Origin: an uncultured Olleya sp.
GTDB lineage: Bacteria; Bacteroidota; Bacteroidia; Flavobacteriales; Flavobacteriaceae
Assembly: GCA_947503885.1 (NCBI GenBank)
Contig: CANNFD010000004.1
Location: 62,001 to 126,000 of the forward strand
DNA length: 64,000 bases
Direction: 5' to 3'
Part shown: piece after piece, positions 8,694 to 17,894 of the stretch
How positions within the stretch are numbered: the first letter of the stretch is position 1
How the letters are laid out: each line of letters starts with the position of its first letter
Made by a program: the position numbers and the translations under genes
Notes under the pieces: generated by a model
Database searches by the model: none
What the model was told of the DNA's origin: nothing
Seen by the model: only the letters and a program-made list of their open reading frames with translations

Positions 8694-9491
8694 TTACTTA
8701 AAATTACGTTGTCGCTTTGCTTCAAAAATAAGTATTCCAGCAGCTACAGAAACATTCATTGAGTCGATTGCACCTTGCATTGGTATTTTTATATTTTGTT
8801 TGGAGGCCCTTCTCCAAGTGTCACTAAGACCATCAGCTTCGGTACCAACAACTATAGCAGTACTTTGGGTGTAATCTTGTTGATGATACGCTTCTGCATC
8901 TTGTAAAATAGCACTATAAATATTAATGTTGTTTTTGTTTAAAAAAGCAATAATATCCTCTGTGGTACCAGTTGCTATTTGGTTGGTAAATAAGCAACCA
9001 ACACTAGAGCGCACAATATTTGGGTTATATAAATCTGTTTTTGGATTTGCAATAATTACTGCATCTACATTTGCAGCGTCAGCAGTACGTAGTATGGCGC
9101 CAATATTGCCAGGTTTTTCTGGTGCTTCAGCAATTAATAGTAAAGGATTGTTGTTATTAAAAATAATACTATCTAATTGATGCGATTTGTTTTTTACAAT
9201 TGCAATAATCCCTTCTGTAGTTTCGCGATAGGCTATTTTTTGATAGACATCTTTTGTTACTTCAATTATATCGGTCGATTTAGAGAAGTTAGCTAGTTTT
9301 TGGACATCATAAATTTCGGGTAAAACTAAAATAGTTTCAATTGTATAGTTTCCTTTTAGTGCCAATTGTATCTCACGTTCGCCCTCTAATACAAAAGTGT
9401 TTGTTTTTTTGCGTTCGCGGGATTTATCTTTTAATAAAACAATATGTTTAATTAATGGATTTTGAGTGCTGCTTATCTGTTTATTAATCAT
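8694..9491 (-). CDS. TrmH/SpoU-family RNA 2'-O-methyltransferase
   Basis: 265 residues. The N-terminal part (1-100) is the substrate-binding L30e/L7Ae-like region. The SPOUT knot domain contains motif 1 (NIGAILRTADAANVDAVI), motif 2 (VVGTEADGLSD) and motif 3 (IPMQGAIDSMNVSVAAGIL). This architecture resembles the RlmB/TsnR group acting on rRNA; the exact target nucleotide cannot be deduced. It is first in a probable unit with the Ste24-type protease. A good promoter (TTG, 19 bases, TAAATTTG) lies 36-65 bases upstream. Confidence 0.88.
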   Translation of the reverse strand: MINKQISSTQNPLIKHIVLLKDKSRERKKTNTFVLEGEREIQLALKGNYTIETILVLPEIYDVQKLANFSKSTDIIEVTKDVYQKIAYRETTEGIIAIVKNKSHQLDSIIFNNNNPLLLIAEAPEKPGNIGAILRTADAANVDAVIIANPKTDLYNPNIVRSSVGCLFTNQIATGTTEDIIAFLNKNNINIYSAILQDAEAYHQQDYTQSTAIVVGTEADGLSDTWRRASKQNIKIPMQGAIDSMNVSVAAGILIFEAKRQRNFK

Positions 9492-9526
9492 TTATATATT
9501 TATAAAATCCGTAATCTAAGATGCTA

Positions 9527-9556
9527 CAAATTTAAGGTAATTCTAGCAGTATACAA
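9527..9556 (-). promoter_or_regulatory. Bacteroidota promoter of the SpoU gene
   Basis: On the minus strand TTG (9554-9556), a 19-base spacer and TAAATTTG (9527-9534) match the flavobacterial consensus TTG-N17-23-TAnnTTTG. It is the best promoter match noticed in the window. Confidence 0.65.
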
Positions 9557-9685
9557 GATGTTGTAATTATCTAAAATATAAGCAAGATTTATAGGGTTTG
9601 ATTTATGAAAAGAAGTTTTACAACTTATTATGTAAAGAATTATAATTATTGACGACCTAACATAAAATTTAAAACCAATTATTAA

Positions 9686-10492
9686 ATGAAGCAATTATTT
9701 ATAGCATTAACCTTAAGTGTATTTCTGTTTTCGTGTAAAACAGAAACTAAATCTGAAGCTGTTACAGAAGTTAATAACACAGAAAAACAGTTAGAAGTTA
9801 AGTCCACAAAGTATCCAGAAAATTTAGTAAAAGTTTTTGATGCCCATGGTGGATTGGACGTATGGAAAACTATGAAGTCTTTAGAGTTTACCCAAGATAA
9901 ACCTGAGGGAAAAGAGGTCACTATTACAGATTTAAATAGCAGAAAAGCATTAATAGAATCTCCAAATCACGCAATTGGTTTTGATGGTCAAAAACCATGG
10001 TTGCTAAATAAAACCGAAAAAGAGTATAAAGGTTATGACCCTAAATTTGGCTATAATTTAATGTTTTACTTTTATTCGATGCCTTTTATAATGGCAGATA
10101 ACGGAATTAATTATGCAGAAACAGAGCCTTTAGTTTTTGAAGGTGTAACCTACCCAGGAATTAAAATAACTTATGATAATGGAGTAGGAGAAACACCAGA
10201 AGATCAATACTTGTTGTTTTACAATCCTAATACTTACAAAATGGAATGGTTAGGTTATACTGTAAATTTTGTACCTGGAATCGATACAAAAGAATTTCAT
10301 TTTAGAAGATATAATGATTGGCAAGAGGTTAATGGTTTGATTTTACCTAATTCTATTACGGGTTATGGTTATAAAAATGACAAACCAACAGAAGCAAAAT
10401 CGCCTAATTTTTTTACTGATGTAAAAATTACAACTGAAGCACCAAATGCATCACTTTTTGAAAAGCCAGAAAACGCGATATTTGTTGACTAG
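9686..10492 (+). CDS. Putative lipoprotein, DUF6503-like
   Basis: 268 residues beginning MKQLFIALTLSVFLFSCKTE, a typical signal peptide with lipobox cysteine at residue 17. The mature part contains VFDAHGGLDVWKTMKSLEF near the N terminus and otherwise looks like a beta-rich envelope domain, ending with the segment around VKITTEAPNASLFEKPENA. This resembles lipoproteins annotated as DUF6503 in Flavobacteriia, and I could not confirm the match. No catalytic motif is visible. It is monocistronic and shares the hairpin terminator at 10529-10545 with the convergent amidohydrolase gene. Confidence 0.7.
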   Translation: MKQLFIALTLSVFLFSCKTETKSEAVTEVNNTEKQLEVKSTKYPENLVKVFDAHGGLDVWKTMKSLEFTQDKPEGKEVTITDLNSRKALIESPNHAIGFDGQKPWLLNKTEKEYKGYDPKFGYNLMFYFYSMPFIMADNGINYAETEPLVFEGVTYPGIKITYDNGVGETPEDQYLLFYNPNTYKMEWLGYTVNFVPGIDTKEFHFRRYNDWQEVNGLILPNSITGYGYKNDKPTEAKSPNFFTDVKITTEAPNASLFEKPENAIFVD

Positions 10493-10521
10493 TTTAGCTT
10501 TATAAAAAAATATTTTAGCAT

Positions 10522-10552
10522 AAAAAAAGCGACCTAATTGGTCGCTTTTTTT
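10522..10552. terminator. Bidirectional hairpin terminator
   Basis: GCGACC (10529-10534) pairs with GGTCGC (10540-10545) around a TAATT loop, with seven A before and seven T after. It serves the lipoprotein gene on the plus strand and the convergent amidohydrolase gene on the minus strand. Confidence 0.9.
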
Positions 10553-10570
10553 ATGTAAACTAATTAACTA

Positions 10571-11866
10571 TTAGTTGTTTTTATATTTTTCAGAATAACG
10601 TTTGTATAATTCTGTTTGGTGCGTTTCTAAACTAACATCGCGACCTTGTATAAATGCTTTGTCCAATTTATTAGTACGCATATCCAATGCATCACCTTCG
10701 CAAATAAATAGGGTAGCGTCTTTACCAACTTCTAAAGAGCCTACTTTATCATCTACACCTAATATTTTAGCAGTATTTAAAGTAATTAAACTTAAAGCTT
10801 GCGCTTTAGTTAGTCCGTAGGCAACTGTTGTGCCTGCTAAAAAAGGTAGGTTTCTAGTATTCATACGCTCCATATCACCAGAGTTTTCTAAACCTACTAA
10901 AACTCCAGCATTAACTAATTGAGTAGCTAACTTATAAGGTAAATCATAATCATGATCGTCTCCTTTTGGTCTAGAATGTGTACGTTGTAATAATACAGGG
11001 ATGTTATTTTGTTTTAATAAATCCACAACATTAATTGCCTCGTAACCACCGACAATTACTAACTGTGTAATGTTTTGCGCTTTAGCAAAATTAATAGCGT
11101 CTGTAATTCCTTTTTCATAATCTACGTGTACGTAAAGCTTTTTTGTACCATTAGTTACACCTTCTAAAGCTTCAAACGGTAAATCTTTTGGTGTTGTTTT
11201 ATTAGCATTGTAAGCTTTACTTTGTGCAAAGTAGTTGTTTAACTCTTCAACTTCTTTTGTGTAATTTTTATTCTCTTTTAAAACATTAGGTTCTCCTAAC
11301 CACCAACGCCCTCTAGAGTAGTTACTTGGCCAGTTTAGGTGTACTGCATCATCTTCCTTTATAACCGCGTCTTCCCAGTTCCAAGCGTCTAATTGCACCA
11401 CACTTGATGTGCCAGAAATACGTCCGCCACGAGGTGTAATTTGTGCCATTAATACTCCGTTTGGACGCATAGACTCTACTATTTTAGACTCTGTGTTATA
11501 AGCAATAATACTACGTACATGCGGATTCATAGCGCCAACTTCATCATCGTCATTAGTAGCTCTAACTGCATCAACTTCTACTAAACCTAAAGTAGAGTTT
11601 GGTGCAATAAAACCAGGATATACATGTTTGCCTTTACCGTCAATTATAGTTCCAGATCTAGCAATTTTTGTGTTAGCACTTCCAACAAAAGTTAGTTTGC
11701 CATTTTCAAACATGATTAATGCATTTTCTATCACTTCACCATTTCCTAGATGGGCAGTTGCGCCTTCTATAGTAATGGCTTTGGTTTGTTTGTCTCCTGG
11801 AGTTTGTTGTGCAAAGCTGAATGCCGAAACAAACAAAGTCAGGATTAATATTTTGAGTTTTCTCAT
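10571..11866 (-). CDS. Secreted amidohydrolase-like protein lacking the HxH metal site
   Basis: 431 residues with an N-terminal signal peptide cleaved after about residue 19 (FVSAFSFAQ). The beta-sandwich start (ITIEGATAHLGNGEVIENAL) and end (VGSLEVGKDATLFICEGDAL) are those of amidohydrolase-superfamily enzymes. At the place where active members have HxH after YPGFI, this protein reads APNS (88-91), so the first metal-binding pair is missing. It is probably a degenerate paralogue, perhaps a partner of the larger protein encoded just upstream (77-base gap). Periplasmic or exported location is expected. Confidence 0.8.
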   Translation of the reverse strand: MRKLKILILTLFVSAFSFAQQTPGDKQTKAITIEGATAHLGNGEVIENALIMFENGKLTFVGSANTKIARSGTIIDGKGKHVYPGFIAPNSTLGLVEVDAVRATNDDDEVGAMNPHVRSIIAYNTESKIVESMRPNGVLMAQITPRGGRISGTSSVVQLDAWNWEDAVIKEDDAVHLNWPSNYSRGRWWLGEPNVLKENKNYTKEVEELNNYFAQSKAYNANKTTPKDLPFEALEGVTNGTKKLYVHVDYEKGITDAINFAKAQNITQLVIVGGYEAINVVDLLKQNNIPVLLQRTHSRPKGDDHDYDLPYKLATQLVNAGVLVGLENSGDMERMNTRNLPFLAGTTVAYGLTKAQALSLITLNTAKILGVDDKVGSLEVGKDATLFICEGDALDMRTNKLDKAFIQGRDVSLETHQTELYKRYSEKYKNN

Positions 11867-11884
11867 GATTTATTATCTTTTTTA

Positions 11885-11902
11885 TTTTCGCTTAAGCGGA
11901 AA
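11885..11902. repeat. Short interspersed palindrome (TTTCCGC family)
   Basis: TTTTCGCTTAAGCGGAAA, nearly a perfect palindrome (one C missing in the left arm), lies in the 77-base gap between the two amidohydrolase genes. Related copies are at 49138-49158, 51136-51153 and 58593-58611. Confidence 0.55.
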
Positions 11903-11943
11903 TTTTTATGAGTGTATATTTTCTTTTTTATGAATGCTATTAA

Positions 11944-14940
11944 CTAAAACTGATGGTCAATAGAGTCGCAATGTAATAGCTCTTTTTCTTTCTTTTCAAT
12001 AGGTTTTGTTTTTAAACCTTTGTTTTTAGCTTGAAGCATTAGCATTGTTAATTCATTTTTTTCCTTATTGATAGTTGCTCTTAATTTAGCATCACGTTCT
12101 ATATCAAAATAGACTTTTCCTTCAATGATAGTTTTTTCCGCTTTAGCGTAAATTGATAAAGGGTTATCACTCCATAACACAACATCTGCATCTTTACCTA
12201 CTTTAATACTTCCAACACGATCGTCGATGTGTAATAATTTTGCAGGATTTAAGGTTACAAATTTCCAAGCGTCCTCCTCGCTAACATCACCGTATTTAAC
12301 AGATTTTGCAGCTTCTTGATTTAAACGTCTTGACATCTCTGCATCATCACTGTTTATTGCTACTAATACACCCGCTTTGTGCATGATTGGTGCATTAAAA
12401 GGTATGGCATCATTAACCTCGTATTTGTAAGCCCACCAGTCAGAGAAGGTTGATCCTCCAACACCATGAGCAACCATTTTGTCAGCGACTTTATAACCTT
12501 CTAGAATATGCGTGAAGGTGTTGATTCTAAAATCAAATTTTTCGGCAACCTTCATTAGCATATTAATTTCGCTTTGAACATATGAGTGACATGATACAAA
12601 ACGCTCTCCATTTAAAATTTCGACTAGGGTTTCTAGCTCTATATCTTTTCTGTAAGGTTTACCACTTTTTTGTAATGCTTCATACTCTCTTGCACGCTGA
12701 AAGTAGTCTGTATACACTTGTTCTACACCCATTCTGGTTTGCGGAAAACGTGTTTTAGCATTATCACCCCAATTGGATTGTTTTACGTTTTCACCTAAAG
12801 CAAATTTGATAAATTTAGGACTATTTTGATACACTAAGTTATCGGCTTTTTCGCCCCATTTTAATTTAATAATTGCTGATCGCCCACCAATAGGATTTGC
12901 AGAACCATGTAGTATTTGAGCACTAGTTACACCACCTGCAAGGTTACGATAGATGTCAACATCTTCGGCGTCTAATACATCTTCAATTGTTACTTCTGCG
13001 GTGCTATTGTGACCAGCTTCATTAACACTTTCCGTAGCAATGTGTGTATGCTCGTCAATAATACCAGCAGTTAAATGCTTGTCTGTTCCGTCAATAACAG
13101 TAGCGTTTCTTTCGTTAAGATTAGACCCTATTTTAGCAATTTTTCCGTTTTTAATTAAAACGTCAGTGTTTTTAACAATACCATCAGCTTCGTTAGTCCA
13201 AACAGTAACGTTTTTAAATAATAAGGTTTCTTGTTGCGGTAAACTTTCCATACCATAAGCCATGTTTGGATAGGTTACAGGATATATTTTTGGGGTTTCA
13301 TCTTCATCATCTTTATCCTTGTCTTCCTTATCCTTTTTATCTTTTAACGCCTCATCTTTGACTTGCTTAGTTGCAATAAACGTCCCTTCGTTTCCGTTAG
13401 GATAATACACTTTACCATTTAGTGTTTTAGGGTTTGTAATATTAGAGACTACTCTGATAAACTCTTTTTTAGTGGAGTCTACTGTAGAAAATGTTAATTG
13501 CATCCAATTGTCAGAAAAACTGATTTTAGATCCAAATTCCTTATCACTAGTTTTTACTTTAGATTTTAGTTTTTCAATTTCTCCAGAAATTTCTAACTCA
13601 TACTCTGAATTGTCCAGATTAAAGGTGTAGTTACCACGTAAATCTTTGGTGGTCATTGACGTTAGTTCGTCTTTAATACCAGTCACCCAGTTTTGGTAAA
13701 TAGTAGTTTCTTTATCAAAAATATCTCCAGAAGTAATCAAAAAGTTGGCATAAGCACCAGCTTTAAGGTGACCTAATTCTGTAGATTTACCGATTATCCC
13801 TGCAGGAATAGTAGTTAACGCTTCTAAAGCTTTAGTTTTATCTAGACCATATTTTATAGCTTTTAGTAAGTTTGGCATTAACGTTTTAGCTTCTTTTAAT
13901 TTATGAGTTGTTAAAGCAAACTGGATATTATTATCGGCTAATATTTTTGGGTTTGCAGGTCTTTGGTTCCAAGCTTTTAAATCTTCAAGACTTACAGATT
14001 GTGCTAATAATGGGTCTTCCATATCATAAGCATCCGGGAAATCTAGAGGTAAGATAAACTTTGCATTAGTGTTTTTTATGTCGTTAATTAACTCATACTC
14101 ATCACCACCACCAACAAAGACATACTGGATGCCAAATTGGTCTCCTAATTTGTCAAAACGTAAGGCATTAACCTTTTTTCCAGCATCAAAGAACTGAACT
14201 AGATTTTTGTTAGCAATATAGGCTTCTAAAGCGCGATCTTTTTCTTTAATATTTCCTTTAGCATACCAATCTGCATCATGGTTTACTTGACGTAATAACG
14301 CCATAACACCCATTAAAGAAGTAGGGTAGGCTTGTCTAGAGGTTTTACTTTTAGAGGTCCCAGAAAATTGTCCAACTCTGTCGTCCAATAATCTTGTCGC
14401 GTCGCTACCAGATGGTGCTAATGTAACTAAAACACCAGTCCCTTGGATAATCCCATCATCAATATGCGAGTTTACCACTCCAAATCCAGCTTTACGTAAC
14501 TCTTCAGCTTTTTTACTGTCAAACTCAAAATGATCGATAGCATTTTGGTCAGGTCTAATATGGTCATTCCAATAAAAGCCTTCACGACTAGCATCGTACT
14601 GTGGACTTCTTCTGTCACCAGAAGCACTAGTAGGTTTTTTAATACCAAAATCTGTGTAAATATCTATAAAAGACGGATAAATAGATTTTCCTGTAACATC
14701 AATAACTACCGCGTTTTTGGGTATAGTTACAGAAGCACCAGAGGATACTACTTTTCCATCTTTAATAAGCAAAGTACCCTTGTCAATGACTTGATTGGGG
14801 GTTACATAAATTTTTGCGTTTGTTAAAGCAGTGTAATTGGAAGTGTTGGTTTTAACACCGTCGTTTTTTGGAACGTACTCTTGTGCAAAAGATAAATAGC
14901 TACACAAAAGCAGGCTTAAGATTGCCCATTTTTTAATCAT
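11944..14940 (-). CDS. Large secreted double amidohydrolase
   Basis: 998 residues with signal peptide (LLLCSYLSFAQ, cleavage near 19). Two amidohydrolase-like units are in tandem. The first (about 35-430) reads YPSFIDIYTD where HxH is expected, so it is degenerate. The second (about 575-960) has an intact site, DEHTHIA, with the histidines at 631 and 633, followed by family motifs such as NSDDAEMSRR and LNPAKLLHIDDRVGSIKVGKDADVVLW. An acidic-basic linker rich in D, E and K lies near 540-560. The substrate is unknown; imidazolonepropionase- or prolidase-like hydrolysis in the periplasm is a guess. It is probably co-transcribed with the shorter paralogue downstream. Confidence 0.85.
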   Translation of the reverse strand: MIKKWAILSLLLCSYLSFAQEYVPKNDGVKTNTSNYTALTNAKIYVTPNQVIDKGTLLIKDGKVVSSGASVTIPKNAVVIDVTGKSIYPSFIDIYTDFGIKKPTSASGDRRSPQYDASREGFYWNDHIRPDQNAIDHFEFDSKKAEELRKAGFGVVNSHIDDGIIQGTGVLVTLAPSGSDATRLLDDRVGQFSGTSKSKTSRQAYPTSLMGVMALLRQVNHDADWYAKGNIKEKDRALEAYIANKNLVQFFDAGKKVNALRFDKLGDQFGIQYVFVGGGDEYELINDIKNTNAKFILPLDFPDAYDMEDPLLAQSVSLEDLKAWNQRPANPKILADNNIQFALTTHKLKEAKTLMPNLLKAIKYGLDKTKALEALTTIPAGIIGKSTELGHLKAGAYANFLITSGDIFDKETTIYQNWVTGIKDELTSMTTKDLRGNYTFNLDNSEYELEISGEIEKLKSKVKTSDKEFGSKISFSDNWMQLTFSTVDSTKKEFIRVVSNITNPKTLNGKVYYPNGNEGTFIATKQVKDEALKDKKDKEDKDKDDEDETPKIYPVTYPNMAYGMESLPQQETLLFKNVTVWTNEADGIVKNTDVLIKNGKIAKIGSNLNERNATVIDGTDKHLTAGIIDEHTHIATESVNEAGHNSTAEVTIEDVLDAEDVDIYRNLAGGVTSAQILHGSANPIGGRSAIIKLKWGEKADNLVYQNSPKFIKFALGENVKQSNWGDNAKTRFPQTRMGVEQVYTDYFQRAREYEALQKSGKPYRKDIELETLVEILNGERFVSCHSYVQSEINMLMKVAEKFDFRINTFTHILEGYKVADKMVAHGVGGSTFSDWWAYKYEVNDAIPFNAPIMHKAGVLVAINSDDAEMSRRLNQEAAKSVKYGDVSEEDAWKFVTLNPAKLLHIDDRVGSIKVGKDADVVLWSDNPLSIYAKAEKTIIEGKVYFDIERDAKLRATINKEKNELTMLMLQAKNKGLKTKPIEKKEKELLHCDSIDHQF

Positions 14941-14968
14941 TATTAGATAGTTTAAGGTTGATAAAAAC

Positions 14969-14996
14969 TAAAGATACACAATAGCCAATATGCCAA
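14969..14996 (-). promoter_or_regulatory. Probable promoter of the amidohydrolase operon
   Basis: On the minus strand TTG (14994-14996), 17 bases and TATCTTTA (14969-14976) match the Bacteroidota promoter pattern except for the last base. It lies 29-56 bases before the start codon at 14940. Confidence 0.45.
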
Positions 14997-15023
14997 ACAA
15001 CACCCAATGCTATTTTAACTTTT

Positions 15024-16091
15024 TTATAAGATTTTATCTTCTAAATAATTTACCAATAATGCAACCACATAACTGTAGCTATCCATGCCTTTTGCTTGAT
15101 TGTTGGCTTTTAAATAAGTGGTGTAAGTAGATATAAAAAAGGGCTCTATTGGGTTTTTGTATGCATCCCAAAAATCTCTTACTTCTTGGTAGTTTTTTAT
15201 AATCCCTTTATTAATAGTCGGTAGTAATTGGTAATATAAATCGGGATTGCGTCTAAAAATTTCGCCCAAACAATGTCTTAATCCAAAAGTATAACCAGAG
15301 TATTTAAAGTAAATATTTTCATTACTAATAGTCGCTAAAAATCCAATAAAATTAGCTTCATTTTCTTTAGCATAACCCAATTGGTGCGCCACTTCATGCG
15401 CAGCAGTCGTCGGAAATTTATACACAGGAATCATATAATCCACCTGTGCTTCATTAGTTAAAGGGTTTAGATAACCACTAAAACCCATGTAGGTTAAAGG
15501 TAGGCTAAATAACGATTTTTTTAAACTTTTAGGATGGTATTCTAACTCTGGAAATGTTTTACTTAATGCAAGATAACTATTTGGAGTTAGCTTTAAAACC
15601 TCCTTCTTAGTAAACGGAATATCAATCCTTAAGCTATCATTTTTTGCGATTTGCAAATGTATTGTATTTGATTTTTCAATCAGTTTTTTGGTCACAGTAA
15701 TTAACTGTTCGGTAGTATAGTCGTCCTCTAAATTTAGATTTTTATGTAACGGGTTACGGTAATAATTAAACCCCCAAAAAACATGAAAAGCAATGTAAAT
15801 AACACTAGCAGTAGCAGAGATGTCCAGCAGCCAATTAACAGTGTCTTTCCAGATACGTTTAATATTTAAAATTAACCATCGGATTATAAAAATAATACTA
15901 AAACCATACACAAGATCGCCAAAACTAAATGGTAACCAGCCTAAAGTATATCTAAATAACTTAGAAATAATAGGGTACAAACCGTTACTATACAACGTGT
16001 CAACAGTATCAGGGAATTTAGCCGACAATTTTACTAAAATATACATTGGTATAATTAGTAAGGCAATCCACAGTTTTTTGTTTTTTAGCAT
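15024..16091 (-). CDS. DUF3810 membrane zinc peptidase-like protein
   Basis: 355 residues. Three hydrophobic segments lie in the first 110 residues (LWIALLIIPMYILVKL; FSFGDLVYGFSIIFIIRWLI; SATASVIYIAFHVFWGFNYY), followed by a soluble domain. That domain contains a gluzincin-like motif TAAHEVAHQLGYAKENEANF, in which HEVAH binds zinc and the downstream glutamates can complete the site. This organisation matches DUF3810 proteins, which have no settled function. It lies alone between the amidohydrolase operon and a palindromic insertion element, and is divergent from pepD. Confidence 0.8.
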   Translation of the reverse strand: MLKNKKLWIALLIIPMYILVKLSAKFPDTVDTLYSNGLYPIISKLFRYTLGWLPFSFGDLVYGFSIIFIIRWLILNIKRIWKDTVNWLLDISATASVIYIAFHVFWGFNYYRNPLHKNLNLEDDYTTEQLITVTKKLIEKSNTIHLQIAKNDSLRIDIPFTKKEVLKLTPNSYLALSKTFPELEYHPKSLKKSLFSLPLTYMGFSGYLNPLTNEAQVDYMIPVYKFPTTAAHEVAHQLGYAKENEANFIGFLATISNENIYFKYSGYTFGLRHCLGEIFRRNPDLYYQLLPTINKGIIKNYQEVRDFWDAYKNPIEPFFISTYTTYLKANNQAKGMDSYSYVVALLVNYLEDKIL

Positions 16092-16134
16092 GACTCAAAA
16101 ATAATTAAAATTAGAACCAATCGCTTAGGTTTTT

Positions 16135-16286
16135 TTAAAAGGTTTCTACCTGCTGTCCGTTATATCTTTTTTATTAGTTTTAGATATATGTCTCACTGCG
16201 TTCGACATTCTCAAACTAACATAAAAAAGGATGCCACTAGCATCAGGAGTAGCGACTAGTGTTATTACTATCTTAAAAGGTTTCTA
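16135..16286. mobile_element. MITE-like palindromic element with 14-bp direct repeats
   Basis: The 14-base sequence TTAAAAGGTTTCTA occurs exactly at 16135-16148 and again at 16273-16286. The bases adjoining each copy differ, so the match ends sharply. The 124 bases between them (16149-16272) contain an imperfect inverted repeat, with arms of about 30 bases at 16149-16177 and 16216-16247. A smaller hairpin (ATGTC at 16188-16192 with GACAT at 16204-16208) caps it. There is no coding capacity. The layout is that of a small non-autonomous element with a target-site duplication, sitting just upstream of the pepD promoter. Confidence 0.6.
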
Positions 16287-16303
16287 AATATATTTTCAAT
16301 TTG

Positions 16304-16311
16304 TACTTTTG
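16304..16311 (+). promoter_or_regulatory. -7 promoter box (TACTTTTG) of pepD
   Basis: TACTTTTG matches TAnnTTTG and lies 23 bases before the ATG at 16334. The second 14-bp repeat of the palindromic element lies where the -33 region would be. The box also argues against a start at 16301. Confidence 0.5.
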
Positions 16312-16333
16312 TAATTCAATAAAAACAATACAA

Positions 16334-17794
16334 ATGAGTCAAGAAGTTAGAGCTTTAGAGCCAAAAGCATTATGGAATAAATTTGCAGATTTAAACGCAG
16401 TACCAAGACCTTCAAAAAAGGAAGAACGCGTGATTAAATTCATGAAAGACTTTGGTGCTAAATTAGGTCTAGAAACTATAGAAGATGAGGTAGGAAACGT
16501 CATCATAAAAAAACCAGCAACTGCAGGTATGGAAGACCGTGTTACTATTGTAATGCAATCTCATTTAGATATGGTACACCAAAAAAATGCAGATACCGAT
16601 TTTGATTTTGACACACAAGGGATCCAAATGGTTGTAGAAGGTGACTGGGTAAAAGCAAAAGGCACAACGCTTGGTGCAGATAACGGTTTAGGAGTGGCTA
16701 CAATTATGGCAATTTTAGAAAGTACAGACATCCCACATCCAGCAATTGAGGCTTTGTTTACTATTGATGAAGAAACAGGAATGACTGGTGCAATGGGACT
16801 TAAAGGTGGTTTATTATCTGGCGGAATCTTATTAAACCTAGATACCGAAGAAGATGACGAAATTGGTGTAGGTTGTGCAGGTGGTATTGATGTGACTGCA
16901 ACTAGAACTTACGAGCAAGAAGAAACACCTGAGTTTAAAACAGGATACGAGATAAAAGTAAAAGGCTTACAAGGTGGACACTCTGGTATGCAAATACACG
17001 AAGGTTTAGGTAATGCTAACAAAATAATGAACCGATTATTATTTGATGGTTTTGAAAATTTTGGTTTACGTATTTCAGAAATTGATGGAGGTAGTTTACG
17101 TAATGCAATCCCAAGAGAGAGTAGAGCAGTAGTAGCTATTGATGCAGTACACGAAGAAGCTTTTATTAACGAAATGGAAACATTAGCTAATAGCATTAAA
17201 ACAGAACTGAAGACGATGGAACCAGATTTAGAAGTGGAGATTTCTAAAACTGAAACACCAGAATTAATTATGGATCTTGGTGTGCAAGAAGGTTTAACGC
17301 GTGCAATTTATGCAGCATTAAATGGAGTGTATCGTATGAGTGCTGATATTCCAGAATTGGTAGAAACTTCTAATAATATTGCACGAGTAATTGTAAAAGA
17401 TGGTCAGGTTAAAATAGGTTGTTTAACACGTAGCTCTGTAGAAAGTAGTAAAATGGACTTAGCTAACACGTTACGTTCTGCATTTGAGCTTACAGGTTGC
17501 GAGGTTGAGTTATCAGGAGATTATCCAGGATGGACACCAAACATGGACAGCTCTATATTAAAAGTGTTAGATAATTTATACCAAAAATTAAATGGCGAAA
17601 AAGCGCATATCGCAGCTTGTCACGCTGGATTAGAATGTGGTATTTTAGGACAAAACTATCCAGACATGGAAATGATTAGTTTTGGACCAAACATAAAAGG
17701 AGCCCATAGTCCAGATGAACGAGCACAAATATCTTCAGCACAAAAATATTGGAACTTTGTATTAGAGATTTTAAAAGAAATCCCTAAAAAATAA
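16334..17794 (+). CDS. pepD: Aminoacyl-histidine dipeptidase (M20 family)
   Basis: 486 residues from MSQEVRALEPKALWNKFADL. Zinc-binding elements of the M20/PepD family are seen in order: MQSHLDMVHQKN, GTTLGADNGLGVA, TIDEETGMTGA and the late FGPNIKGAHSPDERAQI. The insert with GGHSGMQIHEGLGNANK is the dimerisation region. PepD hydrolyses beta-alanyl-histidine and other Xaa-His dipeptides in the cytoplasm. A frame extending 11 codons upstream overlaps the promoter box at 16304-16311, so the ATG at 16334 is chosen. It is monocistronic and followed by a perfect hairpin terminator. Confidence 0.92.
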   Translation: MSQEVRALEPKALWNKFADLNAVPRPSKKEERVIKFMKDFGAKLGLETIEDEVGNVIIKKPATAGMEDRVTIVMQSHLDMVHQKNADTDFDFDTQGIQMVVEGDWVKAKGTTLGADNGLGVATIMAILESTDIPHPAIEALFTIDEETGMTGAMGLKGGLLSGGILLNLDTEEDDEIGVGCAGGIDVTATRTYEQEETPEFKTGYEIKVKGLQGGHSGMQIHEGLGNANKIMNRLLFDGFENFGLRISEIDGGSLRNAIPRESRAVVAIDAVHEEAFINEMETLANSIKTELKTMEPDLEVEISKTETPELIMDLGVQEGLTRAIYAALNGVYRMSADIPELVETSNNIARVIVKDGQVKIGCLTRSSVESSKMDLANTLRSAFELTGCEVELSGDYPGWTPNMDSSILKVLDNLYQKLNGEKAHIAACHAGLECGILGQNYPDMEMISFGPNIKGAHSPDERAQISSAQKYWNFVLEILKEIPKK

Positions 17795-17830
17795 TATTAC
17801 TTTAAAAGAAGGACTATTATATTATAATAA

Positions 17831-17863
17831 AAAAAAGCACAATCTTAAGATTGTGCTTTTTTT
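17831..17863. terminator. Bidirectional terminator of pepD and the GNAT gene
   Basis: The perfect palindrome GCACAATCTTAAGATTGTGC (17837-17856) has six A before and seven T after. It lies between convergent genes. The stem is nearly identical to the terminator at 61416-61435. Confidence 0.92.
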
Positions 17864-17894
17864 GTTGGAATTAACAATTTTAATATTTCAATAA

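Noticed and set aside
12134-12152. TTTCCGCTTTAGCG palindrome inside the large amidohydrolase
   Set aside because: The codons encode IYAKAEKT, which fits the conserved end of this protein family, so the match is probably coincidental and was not counted as a repeat copy.
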